In this document: positions 9,598-25,790 of the stretch, piece after piece | Numbering within the stretch: position 1 is the first letter of the stretch | Layout of the letters: every line of letters starts with the position of its first letter | DNA from: Escherichia whittamii | GTDB lineage: Bacteria > Pseudomonadota > Gammaproteobacteria > Enterobacterales > Enterobacteriaceae | DNA length: 64,000 nt | Assembly: GCF_014836715.1 (NCBI RefSeq) | Contig: NZ_JACSQI010000005.1 | Location: 124,001 to 188,000 of the forward strand | Reading direction: 5' to 3' | Made by a program: the position numbers and the translations under genes | Notes under the pieces: model-generated | The model's database searches: none | Told to the model about the DNA's origin: nothing | The model's input: only the letters and a program-made list of their open reading frames with translations

Positions 9598-12447
9598 CTA
9601 CGATTCCCGTGCTTTCCTGACCCTCTCGGCATACATCGTCAGCGTCTGCTTTATGACATCTAACGTCACTGGCTTAGACAGGCAGCTATCCATACCGGAC
9701 TCCAGACACCGCTGTTTCTCTTCGGCCAACGCATTGGCCGTTACTCCTATTACCGGTAACGTAAGTCCCAGCTGGCGGATACGTTGCGTTAACCGGTAAC
9801 CATCCATATTCGGCATGTTGACATCACTTAGCACAATATCAATGTGATTCTTACTAAGAACATTAAGTGCATCAACACCATCATTCGCCGTCTTACACTG
9901 ATAGCCCAATGATCCAAGCTGATCGGCTAACAGACGACGGTTAATCGGATGATCGTCCACAACCAGAATCATCATATCGTCGTTATTGCTGACCACTTTG
10001 TCGGTCGACGGCAGAGAGTTAGCAGGATCGTCACTCTCCATTTCTATCAAATAGATGCGCGCCAGCAATGCCGGTAGCTCGTGCGGGGCTGCCACACTGT
10101 GTACCCATTCACCAGGTTTTTTCTCCAGGGGGATGCCAATATGGCGACGACAGAAAGTTATAACCGCCCTGCCCTGCCATTTTTTACTCACCACATCATC
10201 GGTGATCAACACATCTTCGGGGATCGGCTCCTGCCCTTCGTATGTTGCAACGACTATGCCGCTACGCTGCAAACTGGTTTCAAGGAACTGACAGAGCGAT
10301 GCATTGCGAACCACCAGCCAGCAACGTTTACCCGTTAATCCTTCGACACCTTTTTTCTGCGGGTACTGCGCGCCATACAGTGGAATACGCACCGCAAACT
10401 GGCTGCCCATTCCCGGTTCAGAATCCACCGAGATGTCACCGTCCATCATACTGATCAGTTTTTCACAAATCGCCAGCCCCAGACCAGTACCCTGGAAGTT
10501 ACGCTGTACACCCGTCCCCACCTGGAAGAATGGGTCAAATAACCGCACCACTTCTTTCGCTGGAATGCCCACCCCGGTATCACGTACGCGAATAGAAAGA
10601 TAATCACCATCAACGCGAACATGCAGAACAATGCAGCCGGTATCAGTAAATTTAATAGCATTACTCAACAGGTTGGAGATCACCTGCTGTAAGCGCATTG
10701 GATCGCCATTGAGCGCCATCGGTACATCTGGCTCAATAAAACAGTACAAACCAAGTTGCTTGCGTACCACCAGCGGCAAATAGTTGGCGGTGATGTGGTT
10801 CATAACTTCGCGCGGCGAAAACTCGCGTGGTTCGATTTTCAACTGTTCCGATTCAATCTTCGAGAAATCGAGAATGTCGCTAATAATTTTCAATAACAGG
10901 CTGGAAGAGTTGTTCATTGCCGTCACCAGACGGTCAACACCTTTTGGTAACTCTTTGGTTTGTAATAGATCCAGGTTACCGATAATGCCATACAGCGGCG
11001 TTCGCAGTTCGTGGCTGACGGTAGCAAGGAACATCGATTTTGACTGGCTCGCCTGTTCTGCCGCCTGCGCCATTTCCTGCAGCGACTCTTCCATCTTCAC
11101 GCGTGAAGACACATCTACCAGTACGCAAATTGCCACGTTTTCATTACGATAGCGTGAGTGAACAAAGCTGATCTGCAGATTGGTATTGTTACTGGTAAGG
11201 ACATCGACAAAATTGACCTGCTGGCCACAAATAATTTGCGTCAGCCGTTGGCGATCCTCATGTGTAAGCATGTTGAGATAGGTATGCGCCAGTTCGTTAC
11301 TCAAAATATTGACGCCATCGACAGTTCGCAAAATGCAGATGCCCACAGGCGCAGAGGCGACTATCTTGCGGTTAAACTGCTCATGCTCTTCCAGTCGCTG
11401 GGCGTCACTTTCCGCCGGAATAAAAATACGTCGCTCATACATCCGTGCGAGGGTAAATAATGCAGCCCCCGCAATCACGTTCAGCAAAATCGCGTTAAGT
11501 ATCAGCATGCGAATACGTTCCAGCACCTGATCAACAGGCACTGAATAGACAATACTTAGCGAAGACGGCGGTAGATTTTTCTTCAGCACCAGCTCACGGA
11601 AACCTGGCGTATAGCCAAACCAGGATCGCTCCTGCATCCAACGCGGTTCGGCTTTGATCTTACTTTCCGGTCCGGTCAGCGAAATCAGGGTATGACCATT
11701 TTCATCAAGAATGGTGACGCCCATCGGCAACGTACCCGGCAGGAAGAAGTTCTCCATCCGAATTGTCTGTTCTACGCCTAAAAGCGCTTGCAAACGGTTT
11801 GCCAGATAAATTGGCGTCAGCGCATAGAAATATCCCACTCCAGGGCGCGGCCCTTCACTGATCCAGAAAAGGTTACTGCCGCTGTCATCCTGTGGCGCGT
11901 TACGATATTTGTTAATGCGTTCATGCAGGGCTTTCAGAGCAGTGTCACGTTCGACGGGCATATCACGCAGGCCAAAGTTGGCCATACAGAGGTTATCGCT
12001 GCCGATTAAAAACACGCGGTTGAGATCGTAAGCCGCAGAGAAATTATCGCGCCAGTAGCGCATAAACCACGCCAGTGACTCCAGGGAGCCTCGCCAGGTG
12101 TTACTCATTGCGGAACAATCGGAATCAGCAAACAGCGGTTCGAAAACCGGCACATCCGCTTGCGTTTCACGCCCACGCGTAGAAAGCACGCCGTTTTCCA
12201 CGGATAAGCGATTTTCAGCAATGTACTTCAGCTCTTTCATGACATCAGAGGTGCGCTGAATAAACCGCTGGGCCTGATCGGAGCTTAGATTAAATTCCTG
12301 ACGAATCTCAGATTCTCGTTGATGTAAAGCGTTGACGATGTAAAACACTGATGAAAAAGCAATCAACAGCCAGATCAATAACGCCAGCGCTCTGAACATG
12401 TAGCGCGAGACTTTCAGGGTTGTGCGAAAAGAAGCCAGGTATTTCAA
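9598..12447 (-). CDS. rcsC: RcsC, hybrid sensor histidine kinase
   Basis: 949-residue inner-membrane kinase/phosphatase at the top of the Rcs relay. A transmembrane segment at about 18-40 and another at about 314-335 flank the periplasmic domain. The H-box VSHELRTPLYG carries His479 (codon confirmed at 11013-11011), followed by a HATPase domain (GTGLGLAICEKL). The C-terminal receiver has Asp875 in VLSDVNMPNMDG (codon confirmed at 9825-9823). The start codon is TTG at 12447, as the family start MKYLASFRTT requires. It is convergent with rcsDB. In K-12 its upstream neighbour is atoS; here it is yfaP. Confidence 0.98.
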   Translation of the reverse strand: MKYLASFRTTLKVSRYMFRALALLIWLLIAFSSVFYIVNALHQRESEIRQEFNLSSDQAQRFIQRTSDVMKELKYIAENRLSVENGVLSTRGRETQADVPVFEPLFADSDCSAMSNTWRGSLESLAWFMRYWRDNFSAAYDLNRVFLIGSDNLCMANFGLRDMPVERDTALKALHERINKYRNAPQDDSGSNLFWISEGPRPGVGYFYALTPIYLANRLQALLGVEQTIRMENFFLPGTLPMGVTILDENGHTLISLTGPESKIKAEPRWMQERSWFGYTPGFRELVLKKNLPPSSLSIVYSVPVDQVLERIRMLILNAILLNVIAGAALFTLARMYERRIFIPAESDAQRLEEHEQFNRKIVASAPVGICILRTVDGVNILSNELAHTYLNMLTHEDRQRLTQIICGQQVNFVDVLTSNNTNLQISFVHSRYRNENVAICVLVDVSSRVKMEESLQEMAQAAEQASQSKSMFLATVSHELRTPLYGIIGNLDLLQTKELPKGVDRLVTAMNNSSSLLLKIISDILDFSKIESEQLKIEPREFSPREVMNHITANYLPLVVRKQLGLYCFIEPDVPMALNGDPMRLQQVISNLLSNAIKFTDTGCIVLHVRVDGDYLSIRVRDTGVGIPAKEVVRLFDPFFQVGTGVQRNFQGTGLGLAICEKLISMMDGDISVDSEPGMGSQFAVRIPLYGAQYPQKKGVEGLTGKRCWLVVRNASLCQFLETSLQRSGIVVATYEGQEPIPEDVLITDDVVSKKWQGRAVITFCRRHIGIPLEKKPGEWVHSVAAPHELPALLARIYLIEMESDDPANSLPSTDKVVSNNDDMMILVVDDHPINRRLLADQLGSLGYQCKTANDGVDALNVLSKNHIDIVLSDVNMPNMDGYRLTQRIRQLGLTLPVIGVTANALAEEKQRCLESGMDSCLSKPVTLDVIKQTLTMYAERVRKARES

Positions 12448-12720
12448 AGGGGCGAAGCTCCGCCTCAGGTGAACGATGGAGTGTGGTTAAGGTAGCGGTA
12501 AAAGTGTGTCACCGCAATGTTCTGTCACCATTGCAACACGATGTTCGCTTAGAAACCATTGCCTTAACCAGGGAAGCCGCAAAAAATGGACAGATTTCAG
12601 AACGCACAATGAGAAATGACCATTCTGCCGACGCTTGTTAATGGTTATATCCTGGCGTAGGCAGATAGCCCAGCAGTCTTATCTGAAAAAAGAGTGCCGG
12701 GCAAAGTGTGAATGAAGGGA
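12448..12720. other. rcsC-yfaP spacer, site of the missing ato operon
   Basis: 273 bp separating the rcsC start from the yfaP stop. It should hold the rcsC promoter. In K-12, as I remember it, atoSCDAEB (two-component system plus acetoacetate degradation) occupies this position. No ato coding remnant was recognised, and no mobile-element end or flanking direct repeat was seen. A 73-residue plus-strand frame here has no support. Confidence 0.7.
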
Positions 12721-13497
12721 TCACCAGTCAAAACTTTTCACCAGCGTCAGTTCACCAGCATTGCGCATCGGCACAATAAACGTTTCCTGTTTCTCATTGA
12801 CCGACCCTTCATCGGTGATCAGCGTCAATTGGGCGGTAGTTAATTCCGTTTCGCTGCGCCCGCCATAGTAGTTGATATACACCTGATAGCGCCCGTGAAT
12901 CGGCGCTGGCATGGCGAAAATCTCTGGTCCGTAACCCGTCGTGACATCCATATCCAGTGCGCCACTGTTTTTCAGCACCGTATTACCGTACCAGGCATGT
13001 TCACCGTCAGGCGTAACGACATGAAGATCGAGGTCGGTATTGTCCGTATCCCACGAGAGAACCAGCCGTAAACGCGCGCGAATCGCTCCAGCCCCAGGCG
13101 TAGAGTAAAACTGCATTTTTTGTCTGCTTTGCCCATCAGGGCTAATGACCTGCACACTGTTACTGCCTTCCGTGAAAATATAAGGGCGCGCAAAAGAACC
13201 ATCGGATTCAATTCTCTGTGGCATGCTGGCACCGTTGACCACCAGCCGGCCCTGCTGGACTTTGCCCGCCGCAGCATAGTTTTTTATTTTGCCGCGGATT
13301 TGCGCAGAGATATTTTGATCATCCGCCATGTTGACGGATGACGCGGGGTAATTGATCGACTGTGAAAAACTGGCATCTTCGCCATCTGCCGGATGCCAGC
13401 CAGAGAGCGGCGCATCAATCTCGACTTCCTGCACACCTTCGCTGTGGGCAACCGGTGAAAGCGCCACCAGTAACAATGGAAGAAAAATCTTTCGCAT
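12721..13497 (-). CDS. yfaP: YfaP, secreted DUF2135 protein
   Basis: 258-residue protein with a Sec signal peptide (MRKIFLPLLLVALSPVAHS, cleavage near residue 19). The C-terminal DUF2135 region includes WDTDNTDLDLHVVTPDGEHAWYG-type sequence, with acidic residues that could bind calcium. That suggestion is inference from the DxDxD-like pattern, not a known activity. Last gene of the yfaATSQP operon, starting 4 bp after yfaQ. Function is unknown, but its cotranscription with the alpha-2-macroglobulin-like YfaS suggests a partner role in the periplasm. Confidence 0.93.
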   Translation of the reverse strand: MRKIFLPLLLVALSPVAHSEGVQEVEIDAPLSGWHPADGEDASFSQSINYPASSVNMADDQNISAQIRGKIKNYAAAGKVQQGRLVVNGASMPQRIESDGSFARPYIFTEGSNSVQVISPDGQSRQKMQFYSTPGAGAIRARLRLVLSWDTDNTDLDLHVVTPDGEHAWYGNTVLKNSGALDMDVTTGYGPEIFAMPAPIHGRYQVYINYYGGRSETELTTAQLTLITDEGSVNEKQETFIVPMRNAGELTLVKSFDW

Positions 13498-13501
13498 AGC
13501 A

Positions 13502-15151
13502 TTAGTCCATTAATAATTGTCGGGTCAGCGTTTCGATATAGTTCTCATCAAGCCCGGTGGGATAACCATCAAAGGCCAGGTGCAGATACTCATGGGTTAA
13601 ATCAAGCCGATCCTGAAGCGTAAAGAAATTACGAATAAATAGTCGTTTTTGCTGCCGATCGGTAAAGGGGAACCCCGAGACTAAACGGCAAACCGCAAAC
13701 ACATCTGGTTCGTTGTAACCCGTCTCGCCTTGTAACACGCGTCGCCACTGGGGCATTTTTTTCGCCAGCCAGGCTTTCGCTTTTGGCAGAATCTGGCAAG
13801 TGGAGCGTGGTGCTCCCCAGCGGCTAAGGCTGTTATCGGGATAGGCAAAGGCGAGTATCTGGTCGTAACGTTCACCTTGCCCCGCCTGGGTAGTGGCTTT
13901 ACGCCAGGATAGCGTGCCTTCGGCAGCACGGCTGCCGTGATAATGAACCGGATCGCCCGCGTAAATGAGATCCTGCGTCCAGGCGGTCATCGTCCGCGCG
14001 CCCGTGGTGGCTGGCGAAGCAGAAACACGCTGAGTGGCACTACTGTCCGGAATGGTCAGGCAATCGCCTTCCCGGTCGGCGTTTTGCTGTAAAAACGTGC
14101 GAATCGCCACGGTCATGGCTTTCGCAGCTTCAGGAGGCGTACTTTTCGCCTCGCGATCCAGAACTCTGGCAACATACTCTTCACGATCGAGATGCGACTG
14201 TAATTTCAGTTTGCCCTTCTCCATCAGTAGCGTCGTCTCACCATGACTAACAAACGTAATGTGGTTACCATTGGCGAACGTCACACGATAGCGCCCATTG
14301 AGCACACCTGGTTTTACTGCCGTCGTGCTCTTTTCCGCAGTGACTTTCTTCACCGGATAACGAGCAAACAGATCCACCAGTACACATTGCCCGCTGGCAA
14401 CTTGCGTCGGCACAGGCAAAACCTGATTAAGTACCGTCGCATAACGAGTCAGTACCGTTTTACTGGTGCCGCCACCTGAAACCCACAGAGGCGTGCCATC
14501 GGTTAACCATCCGGCAAAACCGCCCTGGCGAATTTCCTGTTTATCATCGGCAAACCAACTCCAGGTTTTCACCCGCACTCGACTACCGAGCATAGACGTG
14601 ACACCGATTTTCGCATCGTCCAGCACCACATCCAGTAAGACTTCCTGAGCTTTGTTTTGCGCGGGTAAAGTCGCTAATGAATCAAGCAGCGACGTAACGG
14701 TTACCGACGTTTCGGGTTTCAGCGTAGAAAGAGAGGCTAACCACGCCGGAGCCTGACGCTGTTGCCAGTATTGCCCCCATACATCCGCGCTAATATGCAA
14801 CCGCTGCGGCGCAAAATAGAGTCCACAGGAGCGCACCAGTGCGGTATCGCGCGTTATGCTCTCCCCTGCCTGACAACAATAAACCTCTTCCGGGGAGTTG
14901 CCGCGACACTGGTATGGCTGCTCCGGTTGATGGGTATCCTCCAGCCAGGCGTAAACATACAGCTTCCATAAACTCCCTAACGGTGTGGTGAGCGAGTCAG
15001 GTAACGTCGAGACATTTGTCACGCCTGATGACGACAGCTGATACAGTTGATCGTGCTGCGCCCCCCGCAGCGCCAGTTGTAACGGCGTCTCCTGTGCAAC
15101 CGTTGGCAGAGTAACCAACGCCAATAGCCAGACGATTCTGCGCCAGTTCAC
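13502..15151 (-). CDS. yfaQ: YfaQ, secreted DUF2300 protein
   Basis: 549-residue protein with a signal peptide ending near TVAQ (residue 20). It starts at GTG 15151, immediately after the yfaS stop codon (TAAGTG), so coupling to yfaS translation is likely. DUF2300 repeats are expected. I note a cysteine-rich N-terminal part (QCRGNSPEEVYCCQAG), an SpoIID-like stretch (EEYVARVLDREAKSTPPEAAKAM), and a C-terminal LTHEYLHLAFDGYPTGLDENYIE with an HEYLH motif resembling a zinc site. The zinc idea is inference. Operon with yfaA, T, S and P. Confidence 0.93.
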   Translation of the reverse strand: MNWRRIVWLLALVTLPTVAQETPLQLALRGAQHDQLYQLSSSGVTNVSTLPDSLTTPLGSLWKLYVYAWLEDTHQPEQPYQCRGNSPEEVYCCQAGESITRDTALVRSCGLYFAPQRLHISADVWGQYWQQRQAPAWLASLSTLKPETSVTVTSLLDSLATLPAQNKAQEVLLDVVLDDAKIGVTSMLGSRVRVKTWSWFADDKQEIRQGGFAGWLTDGTPLWVSGGGTSKTVLTRYATVLNQVLPVPTQVASGQCVLVDLFARYPVKKVTAEKSTTAVKPGVLNGRYRVTFANGNHITFVSHGETTLLMEKGKLKLQSHLDREEYVARVLDREAKSTPPEAAKAMTVAIRTFLQQNADREGDCLTIPDSSATQRVSASPATTGARTMTAWTQDLIYAGDPVHYHGSRAAEGTLSWRKATTQAGQGERYDQILAFAYPDNSLSRWGAPRSTCQILPKAKAWLAKKMPQWRRVLQGETGYNEPDVFAVCRLVSGFPFTDRQQKRLFIRNFFTLQDRLDLTHEYLHLAFDGYPTGLDENYIETLTRQLLMD

Positions 15152-22007
<6,856 letters not shown>

Positions 22008-22077
22008 TGCCACATTCCTTGTGTATAACCGTCATTTTTGACGAACGAACCCGCCCTTTAGCGCGCCCTAATACGAC

Positions 22078-22107
22078 AAAAGCCCAGACTCTGCAGCCTG
22101 GACTTTT
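22078..22107 (-). terminator. gyrA terminator
   Basis: Minus-strand hairpin AAGTCCAG / CTGGGCTTTT about 50 bp after the gyrA stop, ending in a short T run. Confidence 0.8.
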
Positions 22108-22155
22108 CATTTCGAAGAAGGGATGTTTACTCCCTTCTGTCATGAAGCGATGAAA

Positions 22156-24783
22156 TTATTCTTCTTCTGGCTCGTCGTCAACGTCCACTTCCGGAGCGAT
22201 TTCATCGTCCCCTTCCGCAGCACTGCCGTCGATGGTATCCAGATCTTCCTCGTCAACCGGTTCAGCAACACGTTGCAGACCCACCACGTTTTCATCTTCC
22301 GAAGTACGGATGAGGATCACGCCCTGGGTGTTACGGCCCACGATGCTGATTTCCGAAACGCGAGTACGTACCAGCGTACCGGCATCGGTGATCATCATGA
22401 TCTGATCGCAGTCATCTACCTGCACCGCGCCAACCACTAAACCGTTACGTTCGGTGACTTTGATGGAGATAACCCCTTTCGTCGCACGCGACTTAGTTGG
22501 GTATTCCGCCACCGCAGTACGTTTACCGTAACCGTTTTGCGTAGCAGTGAGGATTGCGCCATCGCCACGCGGTACGATCAGTGATACAACTTTATCGCCT
22601 TCGCCTAAACGGATACCGCGAACACCTGTGGTGTTGCAGCCCATTGCGCGGACAGAAGACTCTTTAAAGCGCACCACCTTACCTTCTGCGGAGAACAGCA
22701 TCACTTCGTCTTCACCGCTGGTCAGATCAACGCCGATCAGTTCATCGCCTTCAACCAGTTTGATCGCCACTTTACCGGCGGTACGCAGACGGTTGAATTC
22801 GGTGAGGACGGTTTTCTTCACCGTACCGTTAGCGGTCGCCATGAAGACTTTCACGCCTTCTTCAAACTCAGTCACTGGCAGGATGGCGGTGATACGTTCG
22901 TCTTGCTCCAGCGGCAGCAGGTTGACGATCGGACGACCACGTGCACCACGAGAAGCTTCCGGCAACTGGTAGACCTTCATCGAATAGACGCGACCACGGC
23001 TGGAGAAGCACAGGATATGATCGTGAGTGTTCGCCACCAGCAGTCGGTCAATAAAGTCTTCTTCTTTAATACGTGCGGCAGATTTGCCTTTCCCGCCACG
23101 ACGCTGCGCTTCGTATTCAGAAAGCGGCTGGTACTTCACGTAACCCTGGTGAGAGAGCGTGACGACCACATCTTCCTGGGTGATCAGATCTTCCAGGTTG
23201 ATGTCTGCGCTGTTAGCCGTGATTTCAGTACGACGTTTGTCACCGAACTGCTCACGAACCAGTTCCAGCTCTTCGCGGATCACTTCCATCAGACGATCGG
23301 CGCTACCCAGAATACGCAGCAGTTCCGCGATCTGATCCAGCAACTCTTTGTATTCATCGAGCAGTTTTTCGTGCTCAAGGCCGGTCAGTTTCTGCAAACG
23401 CAGATCCAGAATTGCCTGAGCTTGCTGTTCGGTCAGGTAGTACAGACCGTCACGCACGCCGAACTCTGGCTCCAGCCATTCCGGACGCGCAGCATCGTCA
23501 CCCGCACGCTCCAGCATCGCGGCAACGTTGCCCAGCTGCCACGGATTAGCAACCAGCGCGGTTTTCGCTTCTGCAGGCGTCGGCGCATGACGGATCAGTT
23601 CAATGATCGGGTCTATGTTCGCCAGTGCTACGGCTAATGCTTCAAGGATATGAGCACGATCGCGGGCTTTACGCAGTTCGAAAATGGTACGACGGGTCAC
23701 CACTTCGCGACGGTGACGGACAAACGCAGCGATAATGTCTTTCAGGTTCATGATCTTCGGCTGACCATGGTGCAATGCAACCATGTTGATACCGAAAGAA
23801 ACCTGCAGCTGGGTCTGGGAGTAGAGGTTGTTGAGCACCACTTCACCGACCGCATCGCGTTTAACTTCAATCACGATGCGCATACCGTCTTTGTCAGACT
23901 CGTCACGCAGCGCGCTGATGCCTTCCACGCGTTTTTCTTTTACCAGTTCCGCAATCTTCTCAATCAGGCGCGCTTTGTTCACCTGATACGGAATTTCGTG
24001 GACGATAATGGTTTCACGCCCGGTTTTGGCGTCAACTTCCACTTCGGCACGAGCGCGGATATACACCTTGCCGCGACCGGTACGGTAAGCTTCTTCAATA
24101 CCGCGACGACCGTTAATGATTGCCGCCGTTGGGAAGTCCGGCCCCGGGATGTGTTCCATCAGCCCTTCAATGCTGATGTCTTCATCATCGATATACGCCA
24201 GACAACCGTTGATGACTTCCGTCAGGTTGTGTGGCGGGATGTTGGTTGCCATACCTACGGCGATACCGGAAGAACCGTTCACCAGCAGGTTAGGAATTTT
24301 GGTCGGCATGACGTCCGGAATTTTTTCCGTACCGTCATAGTTATCAACGAAATCGACCGTCTCTTTTTCGAGATCGGCCATCAGTTCATGGGCAATTTTC
24401 GCCAGACGGATTTCCGTATAACGCATTGCCGCCGCAGAGTCGCCGTCGATAGAACCGAAGTTACCCTGACCGTCTACCAGCATGTAACGCAGCGAAAATG
24501 GCTGCGCCATACGGACGATCGTGTCATAGACCGCCGAGTCACCATGGGGATGGTATTTACCGATTACGTCACCAACGACACGGGCAGATTTTTTATAGGC
24601 TTTGTTCCAGTCATTGCCTAGTACGTTCATGGCGTAAAGTACGCGACGGTGTACCGGCTTCAGGCCATCTCGGACATCTGGCAGCGCACGGCCAACAATG
24701 ACCGACATCGCATAATCCAGATAGGAGCTCTTCAGCTCTTCCTCAATGTTGACCGGTGTAATTTCTCTCGCAAGGTCGCTCAT
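22156..24783 (-). CDS. gyrA: GyrA, DNA gyrase subunit A
   Basis: 875-residue subunit that cuts and rejoins DNA in the A2B2 gyrase introducing negative supercoils. The catalytic tyrosine Tyr122 region and the QRDR ([13 protein letters not shown]) are in the N-terminal breakage-reunion domain. Codon 83 encodes Ser and codon 87 Asp, the quinolone-susceptible wild-type residues. The C-terminal beta-pinwheel carries the gyrase box (QRRGGKGK), and the protein ends in the acidic tail typical of E. coli. It is divergent from ubiG with about 145 bp between the starts. Confidence 0.99.
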   Translation of the reverse strand: MSDLAREITPVNIEEELKSSYLDYAMSVIVGRALPDVRDGLKPVHRRVLYAMNVLGNDWNKAYKKSARVVGDVIGKYHPHGDSAVYDTIVRMAQPFSLRYMLVDGQGNFGSIDGDSAAAMRYTEIRLAKIAHELMADLEKETVDFVDNYDGTEKIPDVMPTKIPNLLVNGSSGIAVGMATNIPPHNLTEVINGCLAYIDDEDISIEGLMEHIPGPDFPTAAIINGRRGIEEAYRTGRGKVYIRARAEVEVDAKTGRETIIVHEIPYQVNKARLIEKIAELVKEKRVEGISALRDESDKDGMRIVIEVKRDAVGEVVLNNLYSQTQLQVSFGINMVALHHGQPKIMNLKDIIAAFVRHRREVVTRRTIFELRKARDRAHILEALAVALANIDPIIELIRHAPTPAEAKTALVANPWQLGNVAAMLERAGDDAARPEWLEPEFGVRDGLYYLTEQQAQAILDLRLQKLTGLEHEKLLDEYKELLDQIAELLRILGSADRLMEVIREELELVREQFGDKRRTEITANSADINLEDLITQEDVVVTLSHQGYVKYQPLSEYEAQRRGGKGKSAARIKEEDFIDRLLVANTHDHILCFSSRGRVYSMKVYQLPEASRGARGRPIVNLLPLEQDERITAILPVTEFEEGVKVFMATANGTVKKTVLTEFNRLRTAGKVAIKLVEGDELIGVDLTSGEDEVMLFSAEGKVVRFKESSVRAMGCNTTGVRGIRLGEGDKVVSLIVPRGDGAILTATQNGYGKRTAVAEYPTKSRATKGVISIKVTERNGLVVGAVQVDDCDQIMMITDAGTLVRTRVSEISIVGRNTQGVILIRTSEDENVVGLQRVAEPVDEEDLDTIDGSAAEGDDEIAPEVDVDDEPEEE

Positions 24784-24929
24784 CTAACCGCTATCCCTCT
24801 ACTGTATCCCGGATTCAAAGGTCGCAAATTATAACACAGCCGCGCAGATTGAGGTAAACCAATACGCTTTATTCACATCCAATGCCTGATATACTCGATT
24901 GCCTTGCCAATTACGGAGTAGAAGTGCCA

Positions 24930-25652
24930 ATGAATGCCGAAAAATCGCCGGTAAACCATAACGTAGACCACGAAGAGATCGCTAAATTTGAAGCCGTCGC
25001 CTCCCGCTGGTGGGATCTGGAAGGCGAGTTCAAACCACTGCACCGCATTAACCCGCTGCGTCTGGGCTATATTGCCGAGCGTGCTGGCGGATTGTTTGGC
25101 AAAAAGGTGCTCGATGTTGGTTGCGGCGGCGGTATTCTGGCCGAGAGTATGGCACGAGAAGGTGCGACGGTGACCGGTCTGGATATGGGCTTTGAGCCAT
25201 TGCAGGTGGCAAAGCTTCACGCCCTGGAAAGCGGCATTCAGGTAGAGTACGTACAGGAAACTGTTGAAGAACACGCGGCAAAATATGCCGGACAGTATGA
25301 TGTGGTGACCTGCATGGAGATGCTGGAGCATGTTCCCGATCCGCAGTCAGTAGTCAGAGCCTGCGCACAACTGGTAAAACCGGGTGGCGATGTCTTTTTC
25401 TCCACACTTAATCGTAATGGCAAATCGTGGCTGATGGCGGTGGTCGGTGCAGAATATATTTTGCGCATGGTGCCTAAAGGCACGCATGACGTGAAAAAGT
25501 TTATTAAACCAGCAGAATTGCTGGGCTGGGTGGATCAGACCAGTCTAAAAGAGCGGCATATCACTGGGCTGCATTATAACCCGATCACTAACTCCTTTAA
25601 GCTCGGCCCCGGCGTTGATGTGAACTATATGCTGCACACGCAGAATAAGTGA
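24930..25652 (+). CDS. ubiG: UbiG, ubiquinone O-methyltransferase
   Basis: SAM-dependent methyltransferase of 240 residues performing both O-methylation steps of ubiquinone synthesis (2-polyprenyl-6-hydroxyphenol and 3-demethylubiquinol). SAM-binding motif I is [13 protein letters not shown] near residue 60, and the post-motif [11 protein letters not shown] follows. The frame opens earlier, at 24882, but the start at 24930 ([11 protein letters not shown]) gives the known length and has a GGAG upstream. REP elements follow the stop codon. Confidence 0.97.
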   Translation: MNAEKSPVNHNVDHEEIAKFEAVASRWWDLEGEFKPLHRINPLRLGYIAERAGGLFGKKVLDVGCGGGILAESMAREGATVTGLDMGFEPLQVAKLHALESGIQVEYVQETVEEHAAKYAGQYDVVTCMEMLEHVPDPQSVVRACAQLVKPGGDVFFSTLNRNGKSWLMAVVGAEYILRMVPKGTHDVKKFIKPAELLGWVDQTSLKERHITGLHYNPITNSFKLGPGVDVNYMLHTQNK

Positions 25653-25660
25653 GGTTGTTG

Positions 25661-25779
<119 letters not shown>

Positions 25780-25790
25780 GCGGACAGCAA

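Noticed and set aside
12420..12641. 73-residue frame in the rcsC-yfaP spacer
   Set aside because: Overlaps the rcsC start, lacks an SD and resembles nothing known to me.
23650..24621. 323-residue plus-strand frame opposite gyrA
   Set aside because: Antisense shadow of gyrA, rich in His/Val/Phe as expected from reversed codons, with no SD.
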